Assembly (NCBI RefSeq): GCF_030653815.1
Contig: NZ_JAURYQ010000006.1
Location: forward strand, 203,974 to 267,973
Reading direction: 5' to 3'
DNA from: Rhodoferax sp.
GTDB taxonomy: Bacteria; Pseudomonadota; Gammaproteobacteria; Burkholderiales; Burkholderiaceae_C
Length of the DNA: 64,000 bases
The notes beneath the pieces are model-generated. The model ran no database searches and was not told the DNA's origin. It saw nothing but the letters and a program-made list of their open reading frames with translations. Within the stretch, counting starts at the first letter, position 1. The number at the start of each line of letters is the position of its first letter. Positions 45,229 through 55,389 of this stretch are shown one piece after another. Both the position numbers and the translations under genes were made by a program.

Positions 45229-46410
45229 TCAGAGCATTTCCAGCGCCACGGCAGTCGCTTCACCGCCGCCGATGCACAGGCTGGCCACGCCTTTTTTCAG
45301 GCCTCGGGCCTGCAGCGCGTAAATCAACGTCACCATGATGCGGGCACCGCTGCAGCCAATCGGGTGGCCCAGCGCGCAGGCGCCACCGTTGACATTGACG
45401 ATGTCGTGGCTCAGGTTCAGCTCGTGCATCAGCGCCATCGGCACCACGGCAAAAGCCTCGTTGACTTCCCACAGGTCGACATCTTTCACGCCCCAACCCG
45501 CCTTGGCCAGCACCTTGTTGACCGAACCGATGGGCGCCGTGGCAAACCAGTTGGGCTCCTGCGCGTGCACGGCGTGGGCCACCACGCGCGCCAGCGGCTT
45601 GAGGCCCAGCTGACTGGCGGTGGAGGCACGCATCATGACCAGCGCGGCGGCGCCGTCGTTGATGCTGGAACTGCTGGCGGCGGTGATGGTGCCGTCTTTC
45701 TTGAAAGCGGGTTTGAGCGCGCTGATCTTGTCGAGCTTGACCTTGCCGGGACCTTCGTCAATCGACACCACGGTCTCCCCGGAACGGGTCTTGACCGTGA
45801 CCGGCGCAATTTCGGCGGCAAAAGCGCCTGATTTTGTCGCCGCCTGCGCGCGCTGCACGCTGGTGGTGGCAAAGGCGTCCTGCTGTTCACGGGTAAAGCC
45901 GTATTTGGCGGCACAGTCTTCACCAAAAGTGCCCATCGAGCGGCCCGGCTCGTAGGCGTCTTCCAGACCGTCGAGCATCATGTGGTCAAAAATGCGGTCG
46001 TGGCCGATGCGGTAACCACCGCGCGCCTTGGGCAGCAGATAAGGCGCATTGGTCATGCTTTCCATGCCCCCGGCCACCAGCACGTCGGCGCTGCCCGCGG
46101 CCAGCATGTCGTTGGCAAACATGGCCGCGCGCATGGCCGAGCCGCACATTTTGGACAGCGTCACGGCGCCCGCACTCAAGGGCAAGCCACCTTTCAATGC
46201 CGCCTGGCGTGCCGGCGCCTGGCCCTGGCCCGCCATCAGGCAGTTGCCAAACAGCACCTCGTTGACCAGCGCCGGGTTGACACCGGCACGCGCAACGGCG
46301 GCCCGGATGGCGACGCCACCCAGATCGTGCGCCGCCAAAGACGAAAAGTCGCCTTGAAAAGAACCCATGGGGGTGCGGGCTGCGCCCACGATCACTATTT
46401 GCTCCGTCAT
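45229..46410 (-). CDS. Acetyl-CoA C-acyltransferase (thiolase)
   Basis: The thiolase has 393 residues from the ATG at 46410. The nucleophile Cys is in LSKMCGSAMRA near residue 90, the His in GHPIGCSGAR near residue 350, and the second Cys in the C-terminal CIGGGEATAVA. It may cleave acetoacetyl-CoA made from leucine, or make it. The start lies 19 bases downstream of the aceK stop. Confidence 0.95.
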   Translation of the reverse strand: MTEQIVIVGAARTPMGSFQGDFSSLAAHDLGGVAIRAAVARAGVNPALVNEVLFGNCLMAGQGQAPARQAALKGGLPLSAGAVTLSKMCGSAMRAAMFANDMLAAGSADVLVAGGMESMTNAPYLLPKARGGYRIGHDRIFDHMMLDGLEDAYEPGRSMGTFGEDCAAKYGFTREQQDAFATTSVQRAQAATKSGAFAAEIAPVTVKTRSGETVVSIDEGPGKVKLDKISALKPAFKKDGTITAASSSSINDGAAALVMMRASTASQLGLKPLARVVAHAVHAQEPNWFATAPIGSVNKVLAKAGWGVKDVDLWEVNEAFAVVPMALMHELNLSHDIVNVNGGACALGHPIGCSGARIMVTLIYALQARGLKKGVASLCIGGGEATAVALEML

Positions 46411-46429
46411 GTCAAACTCCTTGAAAAAT

Positions 46430-48280
46430 TTAAATGGATTCCCGAACCTGTGTTTCGACGCGCTCGGGCTGAAACCGCTTGTCCTGGTCGTACGGGAACA
46501 CGTCATAGACGTAACCCGCCTGAATCCGTTCCTTGTGGCTTTGCCAGAACGCCACGTCGAGCAGGTCGGCGTGGTACTTCATGAACACCGCTTTCACCGC
46601 CGGGTTACCCAGCAGGAACGGGCCAAACGTTTCCGGGAACACGTCTTTCGGACCCACCGTGAACCAGACCTCGCCCGACATTTCGTCTTCTTCGTTGCGT
46701 GGCTGGGGCACCCGGCGAAAGACGCAGTCGGTGATGTATTCGATCTCGTCGTAATCGTAAAACACCACCTTGCCATGGCGCGTGATGCCAAAGTTTTTCC
46801 ACAGCATGTCGCCGGGAAAAATGTTGGCCGCCACCAGGTCCTTGATGGCATTGCCGTACTCGATCACGCCGCGCGCCAGTTGCGCATGGGCACGCTGCGC
46901 TTGCGGGCTGGTGTTGGCGGGGTCGGCACCGCCCGCATCGAAGGCTTCCTGCAGGTAAATATTGAGCGGGATCATGCGCCGCTCAATGTAGACGTGCTTC
47001 AGGATCACCTCGATCTGGCCGTCGCCATCGCGGTCGCTGATTTCGAGCTGGCTGGGCGCAAATTTTTCGATTTCGGCAATCAGCTCGTCGGTAAAACGCT
47101 TGCGCGGGAACGCCACCTCGCTGTACTCCAGCGTGTCGGCCATGCGCCCCACGCGGTCATGCTGCTTGACCAGCAGGTACTTGCCCTTGATCTGCTCGCG
47201 GCTGGTCTCCTTGGGCGGGGGGTAAAAGTCCTTGATGACCTTGAACACATAAGGAAAGCTGGGCAAATCGAACACCAGCATGACCATGCCCTTGATGCCC
47301 GGTGCGATACGGAACTGGTCGGTGGAATGGCGCAGGTGAAACAGGAAGTCGCGGTAAAACAGCGTCTTGCCCTGCTTGGCCAGGCCCAGCGCGTTGTACA
47401 ACTCGTTGCGTGGCTTGCGCGGCATCATGCTGCGCAAAAACTGCACGTAGGCACTGGGTATTTCCATGTCGACCATGAAATAGGCCCGGGCAAAACTGAA
47501 CAGCATGTGCATGTCGTCTTCGCCGTGCAGCACGGCGTCGATGGCCAGCTGCGACTCGCCCCCGGTGTACAGGATCGGCAGCGCAAAGGGCACCTCATGA
47601 AAACCGTTGATCATCTTGCCCACCACGTAGGCACCCTTGTTGCGGTAAAACAGGCTGGTCAGCACCTGCAACTGGAAGTTGGCGTGCAGCTTGCTCGTCC
47701 CCAGCAAGGGGCTGATGACGTCCGTGACAAAAGCCGCATCGCGCGGCAAATCTTCAAAGTCGCGGTGCAGCCCAAAATCCTTGACCATCTGCACCAGCAC
47801 GGCTGACATGTCCGCAGGCGTTGGGTAATAGGCGCGGTAGGTGGGGCGTGTCTCGGATTCGCCGTTTTCGATGTACTCGGTGCTGACCGCCGGACGCACA
47901 AAAATGAAATCGTTTTGAAAGTAGCTGCGGTGCAGTATTTTGGTGGTGACCGAATTGAAAAAGGTCTCGGCCAGCTCGGGCTGGTGGTGGTCTACCAGCA
48001 AACCGATGTAGTGCAGCTTGACCTGCTGCCAGATGTCCATGGGTTGGTCGCCGGCCTTGAATTCCCGCTCCAGCCGCATGGAGCATTCGCGCACCCGCAG
48101 GTCGTAAAACTCGATGCGCTCACGCTGGGCCCGCTGCTGGCCCGCCCAGTCTGCGGTTTCAAAGCGGTGTTTGGCACGTGCCGACTCGGTCCTGAACAGC
48201 CGGTAATGGCGGTTGAATCCGTCCATCATGGCTTTGGCAATGTCGTAAGCGACCGTGGAGTCGAGGCGTGCAGGAAACAT
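46430..48280 (-). CDS. aceK: Isocitrate dehydrogenase kinase/phosphatase
   Basis: AceK phosphorylates isocitrate dehydrogenase to divert carbon into the glyoxylate bypass on acetate-like substrates, and reverses it. The protein of 616 residues has the regulatory N-terminal half and a kinase-like half with [15 protein letters not shown] (ATP-binding Lys) and [19 protein letters not shown], both typical. aceA and aceB are not in the window. It follows sbtB by about 40 bases on the same strand. Confidence 0.95.
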   Translation of the reverse strand: MFPARLDSTVAYDIAKAMMDGFNRHYRLFRTESARAKHRFETADWAGQQRAQRERIEFYDLRVRECSMRLEREFKAGDQPMDIWQQVKLHYIGLLVDHHQPELAETFFNSVTTKILHRSYFQNDFIFVRPAVSTEYIENGESETRPTYRAYYPTPADMSAVLVQMVKDFGLHRDFEDLPRDAAFVTDVISPLLGTSKLHANFQLQVLTSLFYRNKGAYVVGKMINGFHEVPFALPILYTGGESQLAIDAVLHGEDDMHMLFSFARAYFMVDMEIPSAYVQFLRSMMPRKPRNELYNALGLAKQGKTLFYRDFLFHLRHSTDQFRIAPGIKGMVMLVFDLPSFPYVFKVIKDFYPPPKETSREQIKGKYLLVKQHDRVGRMADTLEYSEVAFPRKRFTDELIAEIEKFAPSQLEISDRDGDGQIEVILKHVYIERRMIPLNIYLQEAFDAGGADPANTSPQAQRAHAQLARGVIEYGNAIKDLVAANIFPGDMLWKNFGITRHGKVVFYDYDEIEYITDCVFRRVPQPRNEEDEMSGEVWFTVGPKDVFPETFGPFLLGNPAVKAVFMKYHADLLDVAFWQSHKERIQAGYVYDVFPYDQDKRFQPERVETQVRESI

Positions 48281-48319
48281 TTTTGCTCTTTATTGAATAG
48301 CTTCTGACACTTGTTGACA

Positions 48320-48628
48320 TCAGAATTTTTCAGGGCGCAGAATCTCGACGTCATGAAGGTAAGCCACCATGGCGTAGTTGTCGAAGTAACGGGTCTGAAT
48401 ATGCAGGAGCGCAGCCTCGGCCAAGGGGCGGGAACAAATAATCTCGATCCGAATGTTTCCGACCTCTTTCCAGGTGGCATCACGCACGCCGCGACTGCCC
48501 CGACCGCGGGCATCCGAGACCGTGTAGGCGTGAACACCCAGTTTGTCCAGGTCGCGCACCAATAACTCCTCGACGGCGGCCTCGGTGATCACGGTCAACA
48601 GCGTGCGCATTTCGGTGATGAGTGTCAT
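48320..48628 (-). CDS. sbtB: PII-like protein SbtB
   Basis: This 102-residue PII-fold protein starts MTLITEMRTLLTVITEAAVEE. The loop DARGRGSRGVRDATWK and the C-terminal strands match the SbtB/PII-like group that binds cyclic AMP and adenine nucleotides and controls SbtA. It lacks the C-terminal CGPxxC extension of some cyanobacterial SbtB proteins. Its ATG overlaps the sbtA stop (ATGA), with AGGAGG 6 bases upstream, so both are made together. Confidence 0.85.
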   Translation of the reverse strand: MTLITEMRTLLTVITEAAVEELLVRDLDKLGVHAYTVSDARGRGSRGVRDATWKEVGNIRIEIICSRPLAEAALLHIQTRYFDNYAMVAYLHDVEILRPEKF

Positions 48629-49566
48629 ACATTGCCTCCTGAAAAATACACCGCCAACCAATGGTAAAGCGGAATACCCACCAAAATATTGAAGGGAAAA
48701 GTGACGCCAAGGACAGCGGCCAGCGACAGCGCGGGGTTGGCCTCAGGCACGGCCAGGCGCATGGTGGCTGGCACGGCGATGTAAGACGCACTCGCAGCCA
48801 GCGCGGCAAGCAGGGTGCTGCCGCCTACCGAAAGCCCCAGGGCCGACGCGCAGGCCAGACCAAGCATGGCTGAAAAGAGCGGCATGAGCAGACCAAAACC
48901 GAGAATGAAAATACCGCGCTTTCGAAGCTCACCGGCCTGGCGCGCCACGATCAGGCCCATCTCCAGCAGAAACAGGGCCAGCGCACCCTTGAACAAGTCA
49001 TAGAACAAGGCTTTGACCGGCTCCAGCCCAAGCGGGCCAGCCGCCCAGCCGATGAGCATGCCGCCCACCAAAAGGGTCACACCCTTGCCCAAAAATGTTT
49101 CATGCGCCAGCATGCGCCAGTCAGTTTCCCGCCCGATGCCGCGTGCCAGAACGATGCCGACCATGATGGCAGGCACCTCCATGACCGTCAGGAAGATAGC
49201 CAGTTGCGGCTCAAATGCAATGTTGCGGGTCATCAACCAGTTGACACCCACCGCAAAGGTCGCCACGCTCACCGACCCATAGTGTGCCGCAGTGGCAGCT
49301 GCGTCAGAGCGCCCAAGGCGACCCAAATAACGCAAGGCCGCAAACGCAATCAGTGTTTGCACAATGCCCAGCAGGGTCACCATGCCCAGCTGCGGCAGCA
49401 GCGCCCCAAGCTCCTGCTGGGCCAGACCTTCGCCGCCCTTGAGGCCAATGGTCAAAAGCAGCACCAGCGACAGCGAATCGTAGAGGGCAGAGGGTAACTT
49501 GAGCTCTGAACGCAGTATCCCGGCCGTCAAGCCGAAAATAAAGAAAAGTACAACGATGTCGATCAT
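48625..49566 (-). CDS. sbtA: Sodium-dependent bicarbonate transporter SbtA
   Basis: SbtA imports bicarbonate with sodium across the inner membrane. The product of about 313 residues is almost entirely hydrophobic, with ten segments in two five-helix halves (for example IDIVVLFFIFGLTAGILR and MLGLACASALGLSVGGS). The family motif segments SVATFAVGVNWL and ASYIAVPATMRLAVPEANPAL are present. Cyanobacterial SbtA is about 370 residues; this one is of the shorter proteobacterial type. I place the start at the ATG at 49566 (AAGGA 10 bases before), not the TTG at 49575. Confidence 0.9.
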   Translation of the reverse strand: MIDIVVLFFIFGLTAGILRSELKLPSALYDSLSLVLLLTIGLKGGEGLAQQELGALLPQLGMVTLLGIVQTLIAFAALRYLGRLGRSDAAATAAHYGSVSVATFAVGVNWLMTRNIAFEPQLAIFLTVMEVPAIMVGIVLARGIGRETDWRMLAHETFLGKGVTLLVGGMLIGWAAGPLGLEPVKALFYDLFKGALALFLLEMGLIVARQAGELRKRGIFILGFGLLMPLFSAMLGLACASALGLSVGGSTLLAALAASASYIAVPATMRLAVPEANPALSLAAVLGVTFPFNILVGIPLYHWLAVYFSGGNV

Positions 49567-49678
49567 TACCGGCAATTCCTTTTATCGGCCCCATTATCGA
49601 TGGGAGACCCATTACCAGGATGATGCGGCTGGCGAATCATGCGACGCCCGCCCGGCGCCCTTGCCAGGCCATCCGGTT

Positions 49679-49975
49679 TCAGTCGTCGTCGCCGAGTTCA
49701 GGATCCCAGCCCTGCGTGCGGGCTTTTTTGATGGCGGCATCGTAAATTCGGTGATGCCGCTCGGCCAGACCGGCCGGGAGTCGGCTGGGCAAATTTCCAT
49801 ACGGCTCCCAGGCTTTGGAAACAGCGTCGAGCAAGAGCTGGAAATCAGCGGCACTGCGCCCAATGAAAGTGTCGTTTTCCGGCAGAATGTCAAACAGCCA
49901 GGCATCCCGGATGGTGCGGCCGATCATGGTCATGCCGCCATTTTCTTCGTTGTCCAGACCGATGTAGGTTTGCAT
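49679..49975 (-). CDS. Conserved small protein of the cbb cluster
   Basis: I do not recognise this protein of 98 residues beginning MQTYIGLDNEENGGMTMIG. It has no membrane segment or cysteine and ends with an acidic WDPELGDDD tail. The middle (RDAWLFDILPENDTFIGRSA) suggests a compact alpha/beta fold. It stands between cbbO and sbtA on the same strand, so it is probably expressed with them and may serve in RuBisCO or carbon uptake. The start could also be at an internal Met. Confidence 0.75.
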   Translation of the reverse strand: MQTYIGLDNEENGGMTMIGRTIRDAWLFDILPENDTFIGRSAADFQLLLDAVSKAWEPYGNLPSRLPAGLAERHHRIYDAAIKKARTQGWDPELGDDD

Positions 49976-50025
49976 GCGTAAGCTCTGTATAAAAGTTGAT
50001 GGGGGATGATCGCAGGTTTACGCGC

Positions 50026-52377
50026 CTAGCGCGTCAAACCGGCATACAGCAGCGGCAGTTTTTCCGGCAGGCGCTCCACCTTGTCGACCACCATGTAGTT
50101 TTGCGCGCCAAAAATGCGCGACACATACTGGTCGGCGCGCGGGTCCAGGCTCATGCAATAGGTGCTGATGCCATTGCGCCCGGCCTCTTCCACCGCTTTT
50201 TTGGTGTCGTGGCGCAGGTACTGCGGGTCGCGCACATCCACGTCGGCCGGTTCGCCGTCGGTGATGACCAGCAACAGCTTCCTGGCTGAGCGTTGCGCCT
50301 TCAAGGCCGCCGCTGCATGGCGAATGGCGGCACCCATGCGCGTGGAGAGCTGCCCGGTCATGCCTGCCAGGCGGGCCTTCACCACATCGTCGTAGGGCTG
50401 GTTGAAGTCCTTGAAGCGCCAGTAGTTCACATCGTGCCGACCATCCGAGCAGAAGCCATGAATGGCAAACGGGTCGCCCACCTTGCCAACGGCATCGGCC
50501 AGCAGCACACAGGCCTGGCGGGTGAGTTCAAGCACGGTGTGATCCTGCCCGGCCACACGGTCGTTGGTGGAGTGCGACAGATCCAGCAGCACCATGACCG
50601 AAATGTCGCGGGTCTTGCGCACGCTGCGCATCATGATGCGCGGGTCGGGTTGCTGACCCATGCGCATCTCGATCAGCGAGGCCAGCGCGGCGTTGATGTC
50701 GATGTCGTCACCGTCCTCGAGCTTGCGGATGCGCTGCACGCCTTGCGGCTGCATGGCATCGAGCAAAAATTTCATGCGCGAAACGACACGCTTGTGCTCA
50801 GCGGCAATGGCGTCAATCAGCGCCAGATCACCCAGCTTGGCGCGCCGCTCCTGCACCGTGGCCCATGCCGGGCGCTCCAGCTGGATCAAATAGTCCCACT
50901 CGGCATAGTGGCTGGGCGGCACCAGGGGCTCCTTGCCTTCGGATGCGTTGTAGGACACACCCATGTCCTCGTAGGGAAAGAGCTCGGTGGCCAGCACCCA
51001 GATTTCCTGTGCGTCGTCACCCGCGGTTTCCACCTCGGTTTCGTTGGCCATCTCCATCAGATTGACATACTTGCGCACCTGCTGTGGCGCGTGGTAGCCG
51101 GCGGCGATGGACTGGTCAAAGTCGAATGCCTCGAAGGCCCAGAAGTAGCGGTTGTCGTCGCGGTAGGGCGCGCGCTGCACGTCGGTGCGCGGGTGGTAGG
51201 CCAGCCCCACGTCCCTGAAACTGTGTGCCAGGGCCACGCCAATGTCCATGGATGCGGTGTTGTCATGGGGCTGCGCCAGCACGCCGGGCAAAGCCTGTGC
51301 AAACAGGGCCTGCCCCTGGACGATCCAGGGGTGGGTGTCCTGATGATCGGGCGCCAGCAGTGCGCGTGCCAGGCGGTTGAGGTAATCCCCCGCCGAGGCC
51401 GCTTGCGCCGGTGTCACGGTGTGCAGGCTGCACCAGAGCTGGCGCAAGCCCGGAAATTTGGCACAGGCCAGCGCTTCGACCCGCGCATCTTCAATCACCC
51501 CGATCAGCGCCATCTGCCAGGGGCTGAGCGCCTGTGCCGAGATGGGCTGGCGGGTATAGACCAGGTGTGCCGCCGCGTGGGCCGCACTGGCCCGGTACAA
51601 CTCGGTGGCACTGACCTGGCCCTGCTGGCCCGCCACCGCGTCAAAGGCATCGGGCAGATGGATCAGGTAATCCTCGATGAAAGGCATGTAACCCTCGCGC
51701 GACTCAAAGTCCCCCGAGGTCGGACGCATGAAAAAATCACGCCCCCACAAGGCGCGCAGGTACATGTTGATGCGCCGCTGCACATCCACCAACAACGTGC
51801 CCTTGCGCTCCTTTTGCAGCATGGCCAGCGACTCTTTGGAATTGAGGCCAAAGTACTTGACCTGCTCTTCGTAGTGGGTCCGATGGGCGTGCGCGCCCCA
51901 ATTGGCCCAGCGGCGCAAGCCACCCAGGGTGAGTTGGCCCAGCAGCACATCAATTTTGTCAAGCATGGGGCGCAGGCCGCGCGGTGCCTGGTTGACCAGG
52001 GCGCTGATCACTTGCAGGTATTGCAAAAACAGGCCGCCGTCCGCCAGCCGCTTGGCGGCTGTGGGCGCGGTGGCCAACACCAGCTCAATCACCGAGCCCG
52101 AGGTTTTGGAGGCCAGCATCAGCGCCTCGGTGACCAGGTCGGCCACCACGTCCTCGCCAACCTCACTGGCCACTTGCGGCGCCGAATCAATCCAGGCGTT
52201 GACCAGGCTCGCGCCCTTGCCCAGCCCGCGCAGCGCGGCAGCGCCCTTGACATAGTTGTCCAGCCCCCGGGCCGAGAACACGCGGGTGGCATCCGCCCAG
52301 GCATGCACCAGCAGCTCGCGCGACTCGGGTTCGAGCTCGTTGAGCCACTCTTGATAATCGTCAAGATGAACGGACAT
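50026..52377 (-). CDS. cbbO: RuBisCO activase partner CbbO (VWA domain)
   Basis: CbbO is the adaptor that links the CbbQ AAA+ ring to RuBisCO and allows removal of inhibitory sugar phosphates. The C-terminal von Willebrand A domain (about residues 585-783) shows the MIDAS motif DLSHSTNDR near residue 597 and the later TDGEPAD. The N-terminal 500 residues are the alpha-helical part that docks on CbbQ. The length of 783 fits. It starts 35 bases after the cbbQ stop. Confidence 0.95.
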   Translation of the reverse strand: MSVHLDDYQEWLNELEPESRELLVHAWADATRVFSARGLDNYVKGAAALRGLGKGASLVNAWIDSAPQVASEVGEDVVADLVTEALMLASKTSGSVIELVLATAPTAAKRLADGGLFLQYLQVISALVNQAPRGLRPMLDKIDVLLGQLTLGGLRRWANWGAHAHRTHYEEQVKYFGLNSKESLAMLQKERKGTLLVDVQRRINMYLRALWGRDFFMRPTSGDFESREGYMPFIEDYLIHLPDAFDAVAGQQGQVSATELYRASAAHAAAHLVYTRQPISAQALSPWQMALIGVIEDARVEALACAKFPGLRQLWCSLHTVTPAQAASAGDYLNRLARALLAPDHQDTHPWIVQGQALFAQALPGVLAQPHDNTASMDIGVALAHSFRDVGLAYHPRTDVQRAPYRDDNRYFWAFEAFDFDQSIAAGYHAPQQVRKYVNLMEMANETEVETAGDDAQEIWVLATELFPYEDMGVSYNASEGKEPLVPPSHYAEWDYLIQLERPAWATVQERRAKLGDLALIDAIAAEHKRVVSRMKFLLDAMQPQGVQRIRKLEDGDDIDINAALASLIEMRMGQQPDPRIMMRSVRKTRDISVMVLLDLSHSTNDRVAGQDHTVLELTRQACVLLADAVGKVGDPFAIHGFCSDGRHDVNYWRFKDFNQPYDDVVKARLAGMTGQLSTRMGAAIRHAAAALKAQRSARKLLLVITDGEPADVDVRDPQYLRHDTKKAVEEAGRNGISTYCMSLDPRADQYVSRIFGAQNYMVVDKVERLPEKLPLLYAGLTR

Positions 52378-52412
52378 GGCACGCTCCGGGTTCTGGGTGA
52401 CAAGCCGCGTGG

Positions 52413-53216
52413 TCAGAAGAAGGTGGCAACCGCCGCGTCCAGCGCATCGCGCATGTCGGGGTCGTCGGTGATGGGGCGCACCAGCGCCACGCGGCAGGCC
52501 GCCTGCGTCGCCACACCCTTCTTGATCAGGCTGCCCGCGTAAATCAGCATGCGGGTCGAGAGGCCCTCATCCAGCCCATGGCCTTTGAGGTTGCGGGCGC
52601 GCTCGGCAATGGACACCAGTTTGCCCGCCACCTCCAGGGAGACACCGGTTTCATGGGCCACGATTTCGGACTCGACGTCACGCGCCGGGTAGCTGAAATC
52701 AAGCGCGCCAAAACGCTGCTTGGTGGACTGCTTCAGGTCTTTCATCAGGCTCTGGTAGCCTGGGTTGTAGGAAATCACCACCTGAAAATCAGGGTGCGCC
52801 TGCACCAGCTCACCCTTTTTTTCCAGCGGCAGGATGCGCCGGTTGTCGGTCAGCGGGTGAATCACCACGGTGGTGTCCTGACGTGCCTCGACCACTTCAT
52901 CCAGATAACAGATGGCACCGTGGCGCGCGGCCGTGGCCAGCGGCCCGTCTTGCCAGCGCGTGCCGTTGGCATCGAGCAAAAAGCGCCCGACGAGGTCTGA
53001 CGCGGTCATGTCTTCATTGCAGGCCACCGTGATCAATGGCTTTTGCAGCTTCCAGGCCATGTACTCCACGAAGCGTGTCTTGCCGCAGCCGGTAGGGCCT
53101 TTGAGCATCATCGGCATGCGCACCGAGTAAGCCGCATCGAACAACGCCACCTCATCCGCCACCGGGCGGTAGTAAGGCTGTTGCGTGACGCGGTAGGGTT
53201 CCAGAATGTCGTTCAT
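52413..53216 (-). CDS. cbbQ: RuBisCO activase AAA+ ATPase CbbQ
   Basis: CbbQ is the hexameric MoxR-type AAA+ ATPase that, with CbbO, reactivates inhibited RuBisCO. Walker A GPTGCGKT is at residues 40-47 and Walker B ICYLDE at 102-107. The 267-residue length from the ATG at 53216 is standard. Placement directly after cbbLS is the usual form for chemoautotroph form I systems. Confidence 0.96.
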   Translation of the reverse strand: MNDILEPYRVTQQPYYRPVADEVALFDAAYSVRMPMMLKGPTGCGKTRFVEYMAWKLQKPLITVACNEDMTASDLVGRFLLDANGTRWQDGPLATAARHGAICYLDEVVEARQDTTVVIHPLTDNRRILPLEKKGELVQAHPDFQVVISYNPGYQSLMKDLKQSTKQRFGALDFSYPARDVESEIVAHETGVSLEVAGKLVSIAERARNLKGHGLDEGLSTRMLIYAGSLIKKGVATQAACRVALVRPITDDPDMRDALDAAVATFF

Positions 53217-53284
53217 TAAAGTCTCCAATCGAAAATAACGCCAGGACTTGACGGGCGTCGGGCAAAAAATGTCAGCGGAACGCA

Positions 53285-53360
53285 CCATCCCTCAAAGCGC
53301 CTGCCTCCTGCAAGCTGAGGTTTTGAGGGATGGCCCCGGCATGGACAACACGCCGGGGCC
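53285..53360 (-). other. Two hairpins between cbbS and cbbQ
   Basis: A 12-bp stem (53285-53296 with 53322-53333) and a 9-bp GC stem (53332-53340 with 53352-53360) share one base and fill most of the 163-base gap. They probably protect the cbbLS messenger or act as a partial terminator to lower cbbQO expression. No strong T-run follows either on the minus strand. Confidence 0.6.
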
Positions 53361-53379
53361 CGGCTCGATAGAAGCCCGG

Positions 53380-53736
53380 TCAGACCGTCTTGCCGCGGAA
53401 GATCACCATCGAGGCGCCCTGCGACTGCTTGAAGTTGTCATAGCCAATCAGGCGCACATGGTTGTCAGGGTTGGACTTGCGACAGGCTTCGCATTCAGCC
53501 AGAATTTTGTCCACGTCGGTTTCGCCAAACATGGGCAGCTTCCACATGTACCAATAGGAGTCCATCAGGTACTGCGGCTCGGTGTGCTCGATGGCCGGGT
53601 TGAGTCCCTTTTTCACCAGGTATTCCACCTGCTTGCGAATTTCTTCGGTCGTCATGGCGGGCAGGTAAGAGAATGTCTCGAACTTGCGGCTGGTCGGGTC
53701 GCTCACGCGGCTTTTGTAATCCATTACTTCAGACAT
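53380..53736 (-). CDS. cbbS: RuBisCO small subunit, form I
   Basis: The small subunit of 118 residues caps the L8 core and is needed for full activity. The motifs [14 protein letters not shown] and [14 protein letters not shown] are typical. The start is preceded by GAAAGGAAATGAC, a good ribosome site. It lies 68 bases after cbbL. Confidence 0.97.
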   Translation of the reverse strand: MSEVMDYKSRVSDPTSRKFETFSYLPAMTTEEIRKQVEYLVKKGLNPAIEHTEPQYLMDSYWYMWKLPMFGETDVDKILAECEACRKSNPDNHVRLIGYDNFKQSQGASMVIFRGKTV

Positions 53737-53768
53737 GTCATTTCCTTTCAGAGGTTAAAAACCAGAAG

Positions 53769-53793
53769 CCGGGCTGGCTAAAAAGAAGCCCGG
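53769..53793 (-). other. Hairpin between cbbL and cbbS
   Basis: CCGGGCT (53769-53775) pairs with AGCCCGG (53787-53793) across an 11-base loop; on the minus strand a GGTTTTTAACC run follows a few bases later. It could be a weak terminator or a segment affecting the L:S messenger ratio. Confidence 0.4.
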
Positions 53794-53804
53794 GCAGCTG
53801 CGGT

Positions 53805-55223
53805 TTACTTGTGCGCCACATCGAGCTTGTCGACGGTGTCGAATTCGAACTTGATCTCTTTCCAGGTTTCCATGGCGATCTTGAGTTCGGGCGAGTGCTT
53901 GGCCGCGTCCATCAAGACGGTTTTGCCTTCCTTCTCGACCGCCACGCCTTCGTTGCGCGCCTTGACGCAAGCCTCCACCGCCACGCGGTTGGCTGCAGCG
54001 CCGGCCGCGTTGCCCCAGGGGTGACCCAAAGTACCACCGCCAAACTGCAGCACGGAGTCGTCACCAAAGATATTGACCAGGGCCGGCATGTGCCACACGT
54101 GAATGCCGCCCGAAGCCACCGGCATGACGCCAGGCATGGAACCAAAGTCCTGGTCAAAGAAGATGCCGCGCGAACGGTCTTCCTTGATGAACTTGTCACG
54201 CATGATGTCAATCCAGCCCAGCGTGGCTTCGCGGTCGCCCTCAAGCTTGCCCACCACCGTGCCGGAGTGCAGGTGGTCACCACCCGACAAACGCAGGCAC
54301 TTGGTCAACACCCGGAAGTGAATACCGTGGTGCGGGTTGCGGTCAAGCACGGCGTGCATGGCGCGGTGAATGTGCAGCAGCATGCCGTTGTTGCGACACC
54401 AGTTGGCCAGCCCCGTGTTGGCCGTGAAGCCACCGGTCAGGTAGTCGTGCATGATGATGGGCGAGCCGATTTCCTTGGCATATTCGGCGCGCTTGTACAT
54501 CTCCTCAGGCGTTGGCGCGGTGACGTTCAGGTAGTGACCCTTGCGCTCACCGGTTTCGCGCTCGGCCTTCTCGATGGCTTCCTGCACAAAGTCAAAACGC
54601 TGCTTCCAGCGCATGAAGGGCTGGCTGTTGACGTTCTCATCATCCTTGGTGAAGTCCAGACCACCACGCAAGCCTTCGTAGCAGGCACGACCGTAGTTTT
54701 TGGCTGACAGACCGAGCTTGGGCTTGATGGTGCAGCCCAGTAGCGGGCGACCGTACTTGTTCATCACATCGCGCTCGACCTGAATGCCATGCGGCGGGCC
54801 GCCACAGGTCTTGACGTAGGCTATCGGAAAGCGGATGTCTTCCAGGCGCAGTGCGCGCAGCGCCTTGAAGCCAAACACGTTACCCACCAGCGAGGTCAGC
54901 ACGTTGACGATGGAACCTTCCTCGAACAGGTCAATCGGGTAGGCCACGAACGCGTAATAACAGGTGTCGTCACCCGGCACGTCCTCGATCCGGTAGGCGC
55001 GGCCCTTGTAGTAATCCAGATCGGTCAGCAAATCGGTCCACACCGTTGTCCAGGTGCCCGTGGAAGACTCGGCGGCCACCGCGGCAGCACACTCCTCACG
55101 CGACACACCGGGTTGCGGGGTAATTTTGAAACAGGCCAGAATGTCGGTATCCAATGGCGTGTACTCGGGGGTCCAATAGGTCTGCCGGTATTCCTTCACG
55201 CCGGCGTTGTAGGCTTTTGCCAT
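53805..55223 (-). CDS. cbbL: RuBisCO large subunit, form I
   Basis: CbbL carboxylates ribulose-1,5-bisphosphate. The catalytic segment GCTIKPKLG has K167 and K169, and the carbamylated lysine is K193 in [30 protein letters not shown] and [11 protein letters not shown] are also standard. The length of 472 and the sequence type fit red- or green-like form I; cbbQO linkage argues for form IA(q). AAGGAG lies 5 bases before the ATG. The gene is divergent from cbbR, with 166 bases between. Confidence 0.98.
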   Translation of the reverse strand: MAKAYNAGVKEYRQTYWTPEYTPLDTDILACFKITPQPGVSREECAAAVAAESSTGTWTTVWTDLLTDLDYYKGRAYRIEDVPGDDTCYYAFVAYPIDLFEEGSIVNVLTSLVGNVFGFKALRALRLEDIRFPIAYVKTCGGPPHGIQVERDVMNKYGRPLLGCTIKPKLGLSAKNYGRACYEGLRGGLDFTKDDENVNSQPFMRWKQRFDFVQEAIEKAERETGERKGHYLNVTAPTPEEMYKRAEYAKEIGSPIIMHDYLTGGFTANTGLANWCRNNGMLLHIHRAMHAVLDRNPHHGIHFRVLTKCLRLSGGDHLHSGTVVGKLEGDREATLGWIDIMRDKFIKEDRSRGIFFDQDFGSMPGVMPVASGGIHVWHMPALVNIFGDDSVLQFGGGTLGHPWGNAAGAAANRVAVEACVKARNEGVAVEKEGKTVLMDAAKHSPELKIAMETWKEIKFEFDTVDKLDVAHK

Positions 55224-55333
55224 GCTGTCTCCTTTTTAGGGTGGTGAAAATCGTCGTAGTGGGGTTCAAAGTTGGGTCTTGCGGGTCGGTTTTGCTTTGA
55301 ACTTGGGTGAATTTTTGCCCAGCGCAACAATAA

Positions 55334-55373
55334 ATAAAAGTAAAATGTTTTAACCGTAATGATTTACTTTTAT
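55334..55373. promoter_or_regulatory. Candidate CbbR operator in the cbbR-cbbL gap
   Basis: ATAAAAGTAAA (55334-55344) and TTTACTTTTAT (55363-55373) form a perfect 11-bp inverted repeat with an 18-base spacer in AT-rich DNA just upstream of the cbbR start. LysR regulators bind such dyads and CbbR boxes (TNA-N7/8-TNA) fit within the arms. It is placed to control both the divergent cbbL promoter and cbbR itself. Confidence 0.6.
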
Positions 55374-55389
55374 AAATTATTAAAATCCC

